Shown: positions 1 through 8,844 of the stretch, in pieces
Layout: each line of letters starts with the position of its first letter
Position numbering within the stretch: position 1 is the stretch's first letter
DNA from: an uncultured Rhizobiaceae group bacterium
GTDB taxonomy: Bacteria > Pseudomonadota > Alphaproteobacteria > Rhizobiales > Rhizobiaceae
Reading direction: 5' to 3'
Assembly: GCA_938044775.1 (NCBI GenBank)
Contig: CALIOE010000032.1
Span: forward strand, 1-40,561
Length of the DNA: 40,561 bases
Program-made: the position numbers and the translations under genes
Notes under the pieces: model-generated
What the model was told of the DNA's origin: nothing
Seen by the model: the letters and a program-made list of their open reading frames with translations, nothing else
Databases searched by the model: none

Positions 1-1
1 C

Positions 2-928
2 CATACCTCAAATTTGGAAAACATTGTTATCTGGAAAGACGGCGCTATTGCCCATCCGGCAACCGACCTGCGCGATCTGCTCGGTGAGATGGGTCTGCTG
101 GGCATGAAAATAGGCGTTGAGTATAACACCGTTGGTCTAACTGCCTTCAACGGCAAGCGGGTCGACGAGACTCTCCAGACCTTCGCCACGTTGTCTGACG
201 CATCGAACCTCGTGGCAGCGCTACGCATCATCAAAAGCGACGAAGAGAAAAAGCATATCCGAAAGGCAGCTAAGCTGGCTGATGACGCACTTGACGCAGC
301 GCTTGAGACTGTGAAGGCAGGGGCCGACGAAGGTGCGATCCTGGCAGCCATGCAGGGAGCCGTTTTCGAAGGCGGAGGCGACTATGCCGGCAACGAGTTT
401 ATCATCGGGTCGGCCGAGGATGCACTTTTATGCCGCTACAAGTCGGGCAAGAGGAAATTATCAAAGAATGATCAGCTGACCCTCGAATGGGCCGGCGCCT
501 TCGCCCACTACCACTGCGCCATGATGCGCACCCTGGTGATCGGCAAACCGAAACCAGAACACGAGGCGCTTTTCAACGTTGCGCGCGATGCGTTGCTGGC
601 CGTTGAAAAAGCCATGCGCCCGGGAAACAACTTTGGCGACGTCTACGATGCCCACGTGCGTGTAATGGATGCGGCAGGGCTCTCGCGACACCGACTTAAC
701 GCCTGCGGATACAGCCTCGGAGCCGTGTTCTCGCCGTGCTGGATGGATCGCCCAATGTTTTATCGCAACAACGAGTACCCCATCGAACCGGATATGAGCC
801 TGTTCGCGCACATGATCATCATGGACAGCGACAGCGGCACCGCCATGTGTCTCGGTCACACCTATCTGACTACAGAAGACAAGCCGAAGGCCTTGTCGCG
901 ACATGAGCTGGACTTCATCACGCTTTAG
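2..928 (+). CDS. M24 family (creatinase/Xaa-Pro peptidase-like) protein, 5'-truncated
   Basis: The reading frame is open to the left edge, so the N-terminus lies outside the window and about 309 residues are visible. It has the pita-bread fold pattern of M24 proteins: a long charged helix (DEEKKHIRKAAKLADDAL), then a catalytic-domain core ending in MMRT and a GYSLG segment. The five metal ligands of true aminopeptidases (Asp, Asp, His, Glu, Glu) are mostly missing. The first Asp region reads LEWAG, the second Asp is Ala in AMMRT, the His of GHG is Tyr in GYSLG, and the last Glu is absent; only the Glu of IEP remains. This resembles creatinase and ectoine hydrolase (DoeA/EutD) more than metallopeptidases, so a metal-independent amidohydrolase is more likely. 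The substrate is unknown. No neighbouring ectoine or creatine genes are visible to settle it. Confidence 0.75.
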   Translation, partial: HTSNLENIVIWKDGAIAHPATDLRDLLGEMGLLGMKIGVEYNTVGLTAFNGKRVDETLQTFATLSDASNLVAALRIIKSDEEKKHIRKAAKLADDALDAALETVKAGADEGAILAAMQGAVFEGGGDYAGNEFIIGSAEDALLCRYKSGKRKLSKNDQLTLEWAGAFAHYHCAMMRTLVIGKPKPEHEALFNVARDALLAVEKAMRPGNNFGDVYDAHVRVMDAAGLSRHRLNACGYSLGAVFSPCWMDRPMFYRNNEYPIEPDMSLFAHMIIMDSDSGTAMCLGHTYLTTEDKPKALSRHELDFITL

Positions 929-1084
929 TATTTGTTGCTGCAAGCGGCTCAAATCTGTCGTAATGGCTCACAAAGCCTTGGATAATCCGTGAAAATCGGC
1001 CGCAATGGAAATTGCAGTTTTGCGCTGCAAGCAAACCGTTGCTAAGACACCGCCAGATCATCTGGAGTCCGGAGCTCAGGACCG

Positions 1085-2017
1085 TTGAAACTCTTCTCGG
1101 GAAACGCCAACAGCCGCCTGAGCGAGGACATTGCACAATATCTCGATACCAAATTGGGAAATTGTGTCGTGCGCCGCTTCGCAGATCAGGAAATCTTCGT
1201 CGAAATAAACGAGAACGTTCGTGGAGAGGATGTATTTGTCCTCCAGTCCACGTCGTATCCCGCTAACGACCATCTGATGGAACTGCTTATCCTGATCGAT
1301 GCGGCGCGCCGTTCATCGGCAAAGCGCATTACCGCAGTACTGCCGTATTTTGGATATGCACGCCAGGACCGGAAACCCGGCCCGCGCACACCAATTTCAG
1401 CGAAACTGGTCGCCAATCTGATTACTGAAGCGGGCGCCGATCGCGTGCTGACTTTGGATCTTCATGCTGGTCAGATCCAGGGATTTTTCGACATACCGAC
1501 AGACAATCTCTTTGCCGTTCCTGTAATGAGTCGCGATCTCAAGGCCAATTACGATGTCGACAACCTGATGGTTGTTTCACCGGATGTGGGCGGCGTCGTG
1601 CGCGCCCGTGCGCTTGCCCGGCGGGTCAATTCACCTTTGGCCATCGTCGACAAACGTCGCGACAAGCCCGGTGAGTCAGAGGTCATGAACGTCATCGGCG
1701 ATGTCAGTGGCAAAGACTGCATTTTGATTGATGACATCATCGATTCAGGCGGCACCCTTTGCAATGCTGCCGAGGCGCTGCTGAAAGAAGGCGCGCTCAG
1801 CGTTACCGCCTATATCTCACACGGTGTGCTTTCCGGAGGTGCTGTGGCCCGAATTACATCGTCCATGCTGAAGGAGCTGGTGATCACCGACTCTATTCAG
1901 CCCACTGCCGCTGTCGAAGCCGCCCACAACATCCGGGTCATCGGCATTTCCGACCTGCTCGGTGAGGCGATCAATCGCACAGCGCTCGAACAGTCAGTAT
2001 CAAGCCTGTTTGATTGA
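1085..2017 (+). CDS. prs: Ribose-phosphate pyrophosphokinase (PRPP synthase)
   Basis: This enzyme makes PRPP from ribose 5-phosphate and ATP in the cytoplasm, feeding purine, pyrimidine, His and Trp synthesis. The 310-residue protein has the usual full length. It shows the catalytic RQDRK loop (residues 93-97), the DLHAGQ segment (125-130) and the PRPP-binding loop [14 protein letters not shown] (211-224). The start is a TTG with GGAG at 1071-1074 upstream, and the N-terminus [10 protein letters not shown] aligns with the usual family start. It stands alone, with about 155 bp of non-coding sequence upstream and 271 bp downstream. The product PRPP is used by apt and trpE-pathway enzymes elsewhere in this window, although they are not co-transcribed. 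Confidence 0.97.
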   Translation: MKLFSGNANSRLSEDIAQYLDTKLGNCVVRRFADQEIFVEINENVRGEDVFVLQSTSYPANDHLMELLILIDAARRSSAKRITAVLPYFGYARQDRKPGPRTPISAKLVANLITEAGADRVLTLDLHAGQIQGFFDIPTDNLFAVPVMSRDLKANYDVDNLMVVSPDVGGVVRARALARRVNSPLAIVDKRRDKPGESEVMNVIGDVSGKDCILIDDIIDSGGTLCNAAEALLKEGALSVTAYISHGVLSGGAVARITSSMLKELVITDSIQPTAAVEAAHNIRVIGISDLLGEAINRTALEQSVSSLFD

Positions 2018-2288
2018 CGATCTGATTAACGCGAGATCAAGACCGCGGCACTAAGCCCAAAAGCCCGTTCTGCCGGAGCTGACATTTTCACTGTAGCGCT
2101 CGACCATGCCGCCACAATGGTCAGTTTAAGCGTGAAACATGTCTGGCAATGTCGTCTGAGCACCGCTCCGTTTGCCGCACACGACGATCAGTAAGAAGGC
2201 CTCTGTCCATGCGTGCGGTTCGCCCGTTGCCGCACACATGTAGCGTGGTCCATCTGTTTACCGTGGTTCATTCGGGATCGGCGGGCGT
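2018..2288. other. Non-coding gap after prs
   Basis: No convincing gene was found between the prs stop and the end of the convergent tetR gene. A short inverted repeat, GACCAT at 2102-2107 and ATGGTC at 2117-2122 with a 9-base loop, could fold but lacks a T-run and is only a weak terminator candidate. The words TGCCGCACAC occur twice, near 2172 and 2228, with no evident meaning. Confidence 0.4.
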
Positions 2289-2885
2289 CTATCGCTCAGC
2301 AGATTGCGAAAATACGGGCATGAGCCAGGCCTGAAGATAGGACTTGAAGCGATCGCCCAGCCCCTGCCCCCTATGCAAGGCGCAAAACTCGAGGGCTATG
2401 GCCTGAACAAGGAAGGCCTGAATTCCGTCGGCCATCAGTTCCGGGGACAAATCTTTGCGGAAAGAACCGCCCGACAGCCATGCAGAAACAACTTCTGCCT
2501 GCCGACCGAATGTCATGGCTATTGCACCGATTTCCTCAACGGCTGCCGCGCCCGAGCGACGCAAGATGACATCAAAAACATAACGCTCGCAGGCCATGAA
2601 TTTCAGCAGCGGCATCAACGTCTCCGCCATTTGCGCAACATTCTGCGGCGTGGGCTGCGCTTCTATCTGATCGAGAAAACCGTCTATGCGTTCGCCGATA
2701 AGAAGATCCATCAGCGCATCTTTGTCTTTGAAATGGGCGAAGAAGGTGCCCTTTGCAACACCCGCACGCAGCACGACCTCTTCCACCCGCAGCGCTTCAA
2801 ATCCCCCTTGAGCAATCAGGTCGTTTGCAGCACTGATCAGCCGACTGCGTGTCTCCAGCGTTCTCTTTTGAACAGTCTTCGCCAT
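2289..2885 (-). CDS. TetR/AcrR family transcriptional regulator
   Basis: This 198-residue protein has the TetR N-terminal helix-turn-helix: the TRSRLISAANDLIAQGGFEA lead helix, then a recognition region around residues 34-58 (RAGVAKGTFFAHFKDKDALM). A typical all-helical ligand-binding C-terminal domain follows. It is divergent from the flavodoxin-fold oxidoreductase gene at 2987, about 100 bp away. The intergenic region holds three copies of a TTGACC-NN-GGTCAA operator, which fits autoregulation plus repression of the oxidoreductase. The inducing ligand is not evident; quinones or electrophiles would suit the partner enzyme but this is inference. Confidence 0.9.
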   Translation of the reverse strand: MAKTVQKRTLETRSRLISAANDLIAQGGFEALRVEEVVLRAGVAKGTFFAHFKDKDALMDLLIGERIDGFLDQIEAQPTPQNVAQMAETLMPLLKFMACERYVFDVILRRSGAAAVEEIGAIAMTFGRQAEVVSAWLSGGSFRKDLSPELMADGIQAFLVQAIALEFCALHRGQGLGDRFKSYLQAWLMPVFSQSAER

Positions 2886-2905
2886 GAGCTCTTGTTGTCA
2901 CGATT

Positions 2906-2921
2906 TTTGACCTCGGTCAAA
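2906..2921. promoter_or_regulatory. Operator 1, TTTGACC-NN-GGTCAAA palindrome
   Basis: The sequence TTTGACCTCGGTCAAA is a perfect 7-2-7 inverted repeat just upstream of the tetR start. It is the best match among three related sites in this divergent promoter region and is probably bound by the adjacent TetR protein. Confidence 0.7.
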
Positions 2922-2927
2922 TTATTT

Positions 2928-2943
2928 ATTGACCGCGTTCAAT
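2928..2943. promoter_or_regulatory. Operator 2, TTGACC-type inverted repeat
   Basis: ATTGACCGCGTTCAAT is the same palindrome as operator 1 with one mismatched pair. Its centre lies 22 bp from that of operator 1, about two helical turns, so bound dimers would sit on the same face of the DNA. Confidence 0.65.
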
Positions 2944-2959
2944 TTCTCTGTCAATAAAA

Positions 2960-2971
2960 TGACCGTGGTCA
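2960..2971. promoter_or_regulatory. Operator 3, TGACC-NN-GGTCA core
   Basis: TGACCGTGGTCA is a perfect 5-2-5 palindrome matching the core of operators 1 and 2. Its centre lies 30 bp from that of operator 2, about three helical turns. It ends just before the ribosome-binding site of the oxidoreductase gene, so occupancy would block initiation of that transcript. Confidence 0.65.
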
Positions 2972-2986
2972 ATTATGGAGAATATC

Positions 2987-3577
2987 ATGACACCGAAACG
3001 CATTTACATCCTCAATGGACATCCAGCAGAAACATCACTGTCAAAAACCTTTGCAGCCGCCTATGCCGGCGCTGCCCAGGCAGCAGGTCACGAAATCCGG
3101 GTCACTAACCTGCATGATCTGAATTTTGACAGCGATTTTGGCTATGGGGGCTTCTCTAAGATAAAGCCGCTGGAATCGTCGCTTGAAAAGGTCATCGAAG
3201 ACATTGAATGGAGCGAGCACGTTGTTCTGGCTCTGCCCATGTGGTGGGGCGGCCTGCCGGCAAAACTCAAGGGGCTGTTCGACCGGGCTCTACTGCCAGG
3301 GCGAGCCTTCGATACCCGGGTGAAGAAGGGCAAGATGCCAAAGCCGATGCTGAGTGGACGCAGCGCCCGGGTCATCATTACATCCGATACTCCCGGCTGG
3401 CTGATGCGCTTTATCTACAAAAACGCGCTGCTGAGGCAGCTCAATGGCCAGATACTGGGCTTTATTGGTATTAAGCCTTCACGAGTCACCTACTTTGCAG
3501 GAGCAAGTGAACCTGAACCGGGTGTTGTGGACCGTTGGATCGAGAAGGTCAGGGCCATAGGAATGAAGGCCGCCTGA
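2987..3577 (+). CDS. NAD(P)H-dependent oxidoreductase, flavodoxin-like fold
   Basis: This is a soluble FMN/FAD oxidoreductase of the Flavodoxin_2 group (NQO1, KefF and MdaB relatives). The features are the N-terminal strand-loop RIYILNGHPAETSLSK with the phosphate-binding loop, the motif ALPMWWGGLPAKLKGLFDR typical of this group, and a GAS near the C-terminus. I chose ATG 2987 over the in-frame ATG at 2975 because GGAG at 2977-2980 is a well-spaced ribosome-binding site for it, giving 196 residues. Members reduce quinones or nitro compounds with two electrons. The gene is paired divergently with the TetR gene and probably controlled by it. The substrate is not known. Confidence 0.88.
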   Translation: MTPKRIYILNGHPAETSLSKTFAAAYAGAAQAAGHEIRVTNLHDLNFDSDFGYGGFSKIKPLESSLEKVIEDIEWSEHVVLALPMWWGGLPAKLKGLFDRALLPGRAFDTRVKKGKMPKPMLSGRSARVIITSDTPGWLMRFIYKNALLRQLNGQILGFIGIKPSRVTYFAGASEPEPGVVDRWIEKVRAIGMKAA

Positions 3578-3589
3578 CCGACTTTCATC

Positions 3590-3629
3590 GAAGAGAACGG
3601 GCTTGACCAAACCCGGGCCCGCGCTCTTC
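3590..3629 (+). terminator. Possible hairpin terminator after the oxidoreductase gene
   Basis: GAAGAG at 3590-3595 pairs with CTCTTC at 3624-3629, and CGGGC at 3598-3602 pairs with GCCCG at 3617-3621. A C-rich stretch and four Ts follow. The two stems are separated by a 2x2 internal loop and the T-run is short, so this is only a moderate candidate. Confidence 0.4.
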
Positions 3630-3814
3630 CCGCCCCCTTTTATGGGTTGCACAAGCGCCCATCTGCCCCTATAGCACCCGCACCGCATCGACACCCCTGG
3701 AGGGAATGCGGGTCAGTGCTTTTTCTGAACACGAAAATCCGGATCTTTTTCCCGGTTTGAAAAGCATTGAGCCTGATGTTTTGGTCAGGCTACCTCTACA
3801 ACGCTTAGGAGCAT

Positions 3815-4492
3815 ATGATGAGCGACAATACCGAGCTCAAGGCCCTTGCGCGAGACCGTGTTGGCAAGGGGGCCGCACGTGAACTTCGCCGCAACGATAT
3901 GGTGCCTGCCGTGATTTACGGCGACAAGAAACCCCCGCTGGCCATTGGCCTGCCCCGCAAAGAGATCACGCTTAAGATCTTTGCCGGAGGCTTCATGACC
4001 AATATCCTGACCGTCGATGTCGACGGAACCAAGCATCAGGTCCTGCCAAAGGACTACCAGTTGCATCCGGTCAAGGACAATCCGATGCATGTGGACCTGC
4101 TCCGCGTTTCCGGCAAAACGATCGTGACCGTGGATATTCCCGTACACTTCGTCAACGAAGAAGACTGCCCCGGCCTGAAAGCAGGTGGTGTGTTGAACAT
4201 CGTACGCCATACCGTTGAAGTGAACGTTCCGGCAACGTCGATCCCCGAAAGCTTCGAGATTGACCTTTTGCCATTCAATGTAGGTGATTCCATCAATATT
4301 TCGACGGTCACCCTGCCGGAAGGCGTCGAACCCACCATTACAGACCGTGACTTTACGATTGCAACAATCGCAACACCAGCGGCTCTACGCTCAGACGATG
4401 CGGAAGACGAGGAAGAGGGTGCACCAGAAGCGCCAGAGACCGAAATCACCGGTCAGAAGTCCGAAGCTGAAGACGAAGAAGGCGGCGAGTAA
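3815..4492 (+). CDS. rplY: 50S ribosomal protein L25/general stress protein Ctc
   Basis: This large-subunit protein binds 5S rRNA. The N-terminal L25 domain (about residues 5-95) contains [20 protein letters not shown] and [15 protein letters not shown]5/Ctc-type C-terminal beta domain follows (about 100-190). The final 30 residues are an acidic tail rich in Glu and Asp, common in alphaproteobacterial long-form L25. Two adjacent ATG codons (3815 and 3818) are possible starts, with AGGAG at 3807-3811. The gene is followed after 20 bp by pth and then ychF, so the three probably form a translation-related operon. Length 225 is normal for the long form. Confidence 0.97.
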   Translation: MMSDNTELKALARDRVGKGAARELRRNDMVPAVIYGDKKPPLAIGLPRKEITLKIFAGGFMTNILTVDVDGTKHQVLPKDYQLHPVKDNPMHVDLLRVSGKTIVTVDIPVHFVNEEDCPGLKAGGVLNIVRHTVEVNVPATSIPESFEIDLLPFNVGDSINISTVTLPEGVEPTITDRDFTIATIATPAALRSDDAEDEEEGAPEAPETEITGQKSEAEDEEGGE

Positions 4493-4512
4493 GCCACCGA
4501 TTGGGGTAACCC

Positions 4513-5235
4513 ATGCTGCTTATTGCCGGGCTCGGTAATCCTGGCCCCAAATACGCAAAATTCCGGCACAATGTCGGCTTCATGGCGGTGGACGAAATCC
4601 ACCGCCATGAAAATTTCTCACCGTGGAAGGCCAAATTTCAGGGCATGGCGGCCGAGGGATCAATCGGCGGCGAGAAGGTTCTGCTGCTCAAGCCCACCAC
4701 GTTTATGAACGAATCCGGGCGATCGCTTGGCGAAGCAGTCCGCTTTTACAAAATCGACCTGTGCGATGTCATCGTGCTCTACGATGAACTGGACCTCGCG
4801 CCTGGTAAGGTGCGGATCAAAACTGGCGGAGGCGCCGGCGGACACAATGGCATTCGTTCTATCGATGCTCACCTTGGCAAGGAATACCGCCGCGTTCGCA
4901 TTGGCATTGGCCACCCGGGCCACAAGGACAGGGTGACCGGTCATGTGCTGGGAGATTTTGCGAAGGTCGATCACGTGTGGCTCGATCCACTGCTGGATGA
5001 AATTGCGCGCAATGCTGAGCTTTTGGCAAAGGGCGACGATGCCGGTTTCATGAACCGCCTCGCTTTGCGCACCCAATCCAGCGAACCGCCTGGCGCAAAG
5101 GGGCAGTCTTCGGCAAAAAAGAATGCCCAAAGTCATATTCACCAGGCGCGGAAATCCGGGCCAAAACCTCAGGCCCCGACCAGCGGTCCGATGGCGGACA
5201 TGTTGAAAAAACTGTTTGGTGGCAACGACAATTAG
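4513..5235 (+). CDS. pth: Peptidyl-tRNA hydrolase
   Basis: It cleaves peptidyl-tRNAs released from stalled ribosomes so that the tRNA can be recycled. The core is complete: GLGNPG at residues 6-11, catalytic His19 with Asn9, the [10 protein letters not shown] motif including Asn66, DELD with Asp94, and GGGAGGHNG including Asn112. The protein has 240 residues, longer than the roughly 190 of the E. coli enzyme, because of a C-terminal basic, Pro/Ser-rich tail that is usual in rhizobial members. It sits 20 bp after rplY and 46 bp before ychF. Confidence 0.97.
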   Translation: MLLIAGLGNPGPKYAKFRHNVGFMAVDEIHRHENFSPWKAKFQGMAAEGSIGGEKVLLLKPTTFMNESGRSLGEAVRFYKIDLCDVIVLYDELDLAPGKVRIKTGGGAGGHNGIRSIDAHLGKEYRRVRIGIGHPGHKDRVTGHVLGDFAKVDHVWLDPLLDEIARNAELLAKGDDAGFMNRLALRTQSSEPPGAKGQSSAKKNAQSHIHQARKSGPKPQAPTSGPMADMLKKLFGGNDN

Positions 5236-5281
5236 GAAGCTGTAAGAGCTTTCGTGAAACGAGCATATTCAGGAATTTTCC

Positions 5282-6385
5282 ATGGGCTTCAAATGCGGTA
5301 TCGTCGGATTGCCAAATGTCGGCAAATCCACACTCTTTAACGCGCTCACCCGTACGGCATCTGCTCAGGCGGCAAACTATCCGTTTTGCACGATTGAACC
5401 CAACACGGGTGAAGTCGCGGTACCCGACGACCGCTTGGCAAAAATCGCCGAAATCGCTGCTTCCAAAGAACGCATTCCGACCCGAATTTCTTTTGTCGAC
5501 ATTGCCGGCCTCGTTCGCGGCGCCTCCAAAGGCGAAGGGTTAGGCAATCAGTTCCTCGCCAACATCAGGGAGGTCGATGCAACGGTCCACGTTCTGCGCT
5601 GTTTTGAAGACGACGACATCACTCATGTGGAAGGCAAAATCGACCCGCTTGCCGATGCCGAGACCATCGAAACCGAGCTCATGCTGGCCGATCTGGACAG
5701 CCTGGAACGTCGCATAGAGCAAACCCGCAAACGGGCAACCGGCAAGGACAAGGAATCCATCATGATCCTGCCGATGATGGAGGCAGCTCTCGATCTGCTG
5801 CAGAACGGCCAGCCCGTGCGAAAGCTCCTGGACGGCATTGCCGCCGAAGACCTGGTTATTCTGAACGGTTTGCAATTGCTGACCTCAAAACCGGTCCTTT
5901 ACGTGTGCAACGTCGCTGAGGAAGACGCGGCATCGGGCAACACATTCACCGAAGCAGTAGAAAAGATGGCGGCTGAACAGGGTGCAGGCACGGTGGTCAT
6001 CTCCGCTGCGATAGAAGAAGAGATCGCCCAATTGCCCGAAGAGGAGCAAGGCGAATTTCTTGCAATGAACGGGCTCACAGAATCCGGTCTCACCCGCCTG
6101 ATCCGTGCCGGCTACGACTTGCTTTCCCTGATCACCTATTTTACCGCCGGGCCAAAAGAAACGCGCGCCTGGACTGTCCACATGGGAACCAAGGCCCCCG
6201 GCGCCGCCGGCGTCATTCACACGGACTTCGAGCGCGGATTCATCCGCGCGCAGACCATTGCCTACGATGATTACGTCAGACTGGGCGGAGAAGTTGCTGC
6301 AAAGGAAGCCGGCAAGGCTCGTGACGAGGGTAAAGAATATGTTGTTCAGGATGGCGACGTCATGCTGTTCAAATTCAACACCTGA
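5282..6385 (+). CDS. ychF: Redox-regulated ATPase YchF (OLA1 family)
   Basis: This is an Obg-family P-loop protein that prefers ATP and associates with ribosomes. The G1 loop GLPNVGKS lies at residues 9-16, followed by the switch sequence with NYPFCTIEPN, the DIAGLVRGASKGEGLGNQFL segment around G3, and a long coiled-coil insertion near residues 125-200. A C-terminal TGS domain begins near LITYFTAGPKETRAW. The 367-residue length is normal. The third gene of the rplY-pth-ychF group, it ends 34 bp before the acyltransferase gene, which may read through from it. Confidence 0.97.
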   Translation: MGFKCGIVGLPNVGKSTLFNALTRTASAQAANYPFCTIEPNTGEVAVPDDRLAKIAEIAASKERIPTRISFVDIAGLVRGASKGEGLGNQFLANIREVDATVHVLRCFEDDDITHVEGKIDPLADAETIETELMLADLDSLERRIEQTRKRATGKDKESIMILPMMEAALDLLQNGQPVRKLLDGIAAEDLVILNGLQLLTSKPVLYVCNVAEEDAASGNTFTEAVEKMAAEQGAGTVVISAAIEEEIAQLPEEEQGEFLAMNGLTESGLTRLIRAGYDLLSLITYFTAGPKETRAWTVHMGTKAPGAAGVIHTDFERGFIRAQTIAYDDYVRLGGEVAAKEAGKARDEGKEYVVQDGDVMLFKFNT

Positions 6386-6419
6386 CCCATAACGGAGTCC
6401 GCTGTAGAGGGGGAGTTCA

Positions 6420-8282
6420 TTGAAGCTGGATTCAGCCTACAGGCCTGAAATCGACGGGCTTCGCGCCGTCGCGGTGGCTCTTGTCATTTTCTTCCATGCC
6501 GGTTTCGATTGGATGCCCGGCGGCTATATCGGGGTTGATGTCTTTCTTGTCATCTCGGGCTATTTGATTACCCGTCTTTTGTTGCGAGAAAACCAGCAAG
6601 GCGACTTCTCATTCAAGGCCTTTTACACCCGCCGTGCACGCAGGCTGGCCCCGGCATTTCTGTTCACAATTGCCGCCACATTCCTCGTAGCTCTGCTGCT
6701 TCTTACACCCGCAGACCTGGAGAAGCTTGCGCGCGAGATGTTCCATGCAACGCTCGGCATCTCAAATTTCTACTACGGCGGTCGGGTCGACTACTTCGAT
6801 ACAGCCTCATCCCTGCGACCGCTGCTCCACACCTGGTCGCTTGCGGTCGAGGAGCAATATTACCTGTTCGCGCCGCTGTTTTTGTGGATCACCTTTAGGC
6901 AATTTGGCTTCAAGGGCGTACTGGCGGTCTCCACCCTGTTTGCCGTCATCTCTCTCCTCAGCGCGGAGCTCGTCGTGCGCCAGGATCCCAAGATTGCCTA
7001 TTTTTGGACACCATTCCGCATCTGGCAATTCGTCATAGGGGGAGCTGTTCTCTGGCTCCCGTTGCGGTGGCAACCCGCAGGCTGGATGGGCGATATTGCC
7101 ATGACAGTCGGCCTCGGCATGATCATCTGTTCAGCACTCGTCTTTTCCGCAGAAACTTCGGTGCCAGGGTTTGCAGCCCTGCTCCCGTGCATGGGAGTTG
7201 CGCTCATCCTCGCAACCCGAAACAGCCACGTTGTAGAGTTGCTCTTACGAAACCCGGTGACGCGGAGCATTGGCCTGATATCTTATTCACTCTATCTCAT
7301 CCACTGGCCAATTTTCGTCTTCTTTGCTCACGCCCGTCTCGCTCCGGAGATGGTTGCCGGTGATCGGCTTGTCGCCATCGCTTTGGCTGTGTTGCTGGCT
7401 GGCCTGATGTACCAATTCATCGAGAAGCCGTTTCGAAGACCAGCCCAGCGCAACGACAGAACATACGTCTTCGGCGTCCTGAGTGCGGCGTTTGTGAGCA
7501 TCAGCTGCGCCGGCCTGACCTTGCTTTACGACGGTCTCCCGACCCGCATCATGCACCCAATCAATGCTGCCCAGACGTCCTACACACCCTGCCGCAACGT
7601 ATCGCGCTGTGAAATAGGCAAGGCCCATTCGACAAGCAAGCCAGACCTGTTTCTCGTCGGTGATTCAAATGCGAGGCAGCTGACTTCCGCCTTTGACGCA
7701 TGGGGCAAAGAAAACGGAAAGTCCGTGCTCCTCCTCGTCTCGCCGTCTTGCAACGTTACCGGCGAGTATCGAATATCGCCGGTGCACCGTCCGACCTGTG
7801 CGGCCCTGCGGGCGACTATCGAGAAACTCTTCAAGCAACATCCACGAACACCGGCCGTCATGGCTCATCTGTGGATCGGTTATGTCGGGGCGGGGGAGCA
7901 TGAGAAGGATCTGTCAGGATTTCTCGACCGCAACCGCGAGCGCCCAATGTTGCTTGTCGGCCAGGTGCCCTATCCCGGCACACCCATGCACCTTTGCGGC
8001 AATCTCAACTGGTACCTTATGCCGGAAGCCAAATGCCAGACCCACAATAACCGGGCACCGGCTGAAAGGATGAATCAGCAGCTCGCCGAACTTCTGACCC
8101 CTGGCAACCCGCATGCGATTTTCAACCCGGTGGACACGATTTGCGATGGTGAAGTGTGCCGTGGGAATGTCAAAAAACAATCGCTCTACCTGGACACAAG
8201 CCACCTGTCCCATCAGGCCACCACGTTTCTCATGGAGAACGGACTGGCCTCAAGCCTGCAAAAGCTGTTCGAGAATCCATGA
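6420..8282 (+). CDS. OafA/YrhL-type membrane acyltransferase with C-terminal SGNH domain
   Basis: The protein probably O-acetylates a cell-surface polysaccharide or peptidoglycan. Residues 1 to about 350 form an Acyltransferase_3 membrane domain with about ten hydrophobic segments. It includes RPEIDGLRAVAV, the candidate catalytic His26 in FFHAG, the GGYIGVDVFLVISGYLI motif and WSLAVEEQYY. The C-terminal periplasmic part is an SGNH hydrolase-like domain with Ser416 in GDSN and the Asp592/His595 pair in DTSH. TTG at 6420 is supported by GGGGGAG at 6409-6415 and by an N-terminus matching the family. It follows ychF by 34 bp. The acceptor glycan is unknown. Confidence 0.93.
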   Translation: MKLDSAYRPEIDGLRAVAVALVIFFHAGFDWMPGGYIGVDVFLVISGYLITRLLLRENQQGDFSFKAFYTRRARRLAPAFLFTIAATFLVALLLLTPADLEKLAREMFHATLGISNFYYGGRVDYFDTASSLRPLLHTWSLAVEEQYYLFAPLFLWITFRQFGFKGVLAVSTLFAVISLLSAELVVRQDPKIAYFWTPFRIWQFVIGGAVLWLPLRWQPAGWMGDIAMTVGLGMIICSALVFSAETSVPGFAALLPCMGVALILATRNSHVVELLLRNPVTRSIGLISYSLYLIHWPIFVFFAHARLAPEMVAGDRLVAIALAVLLAGLMYQFIEKPFRRPAQRNDRTYVFGVLSAAFVSISCAGLTLLYDGLPTRIMHPINAAQTSYTPCRNVSRCEIGKAHSTSKPDLFLVGDSNARQLTSAFDAWGKENGKSVLLLVSPSCNVTGEYRISPVHRPTCAALRATIEKLFKQHPRTPAVMAHLWIGYVGAGEHEKDLSGFLDRNRERPMLLVGQVPYPGTPMHLCGNLNWYLMPEAKCQTHNNRAPAERMNQQLAELLTPGNPHAIFNPVDTICDGEVCRGNVKKQSLYLDTSHLSHQATTFLMENGLASSLQKLFENP

Positions 8283-8385
8283 TTTTGCCAACCCGCCGAT
8301 CCGCACTCAGGGCCATAGTCGCGCCCCTCTCGATGCCATATATTGCAGCGAGTTTCGAACAACGATGCCATCTGGCAGCTTCTGA

Positions 8386-8844
8386 ATGACAAGAACCTAC
8401 GAAGATTTCCCACTTGGCTGGGAAATAACATTTGAGCCGCGGGCAATCACGGCAGAAGAAATTATCGCCTTTGCCAGCCGATACGACCCTCAGCCCTTCC
8501 ACACCGACGCGACGTCGGAACAGGCCAGGCAGGTTGGCGGCCTGATCGCTTCCGGCTGGCACACCTGTTCGATATTGATGCGCATGATGTGCGACGCCTA
8601 TCTTCTCGACACGGCGTCACAGGGTTCCGGCGGACTGGAGGAGGTTCGCTGGCTGCAGCCGGTGCGAGCCGGCGACATTCTATCCGGCACCGCTACCGTT
8701 ATAGAAAGACGGATTTCGAAATCCAACCCGCGTCTCGGCATCGTCAAGTTTGAATATGCCATCCGCAATCAGCGAGATGAGTCGGTGATGCGGGTAACAG
8801 GCATGGGAATGGTTGACGTTGCCAACCCGGAGATAGCGGCATGA
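8386..8844 (+). CDS. MaoC-like hot-dog fold dehydratase (first of pair)
   Basis: This 152-residue single hot-dog protein has the (R)-specific enoyl-CoA hydratase signature, with the catalytic-type Asp34 and His39 in YDPQPFH, followed by an ASGWHT segment. MaoC proteins hydrate or dehydrate acyl-CoA thioesters. The ATG overlaps nothing upstream, and 103 bp separate it from the acyltransferase stop. The stop overlaps the start of the next maoC gene in ATGA. It is the first gene of a four-gene operon that ends with the P450. The substrate is unknown. Confidence 0.9.
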   Translation: MTRTYEDFPLGWEITFEPRAITAEEIIAFASRYDPQPFHTDATSEQARQVGGLIASGWHTCSILMRMMCDAYLLDTASQGSGGLEEVRWLQPVRAGDILSGTATVIERRISKSNPRLGIVKFEYAIRNQRDESVMRVTGMGMVDVANPEIAA

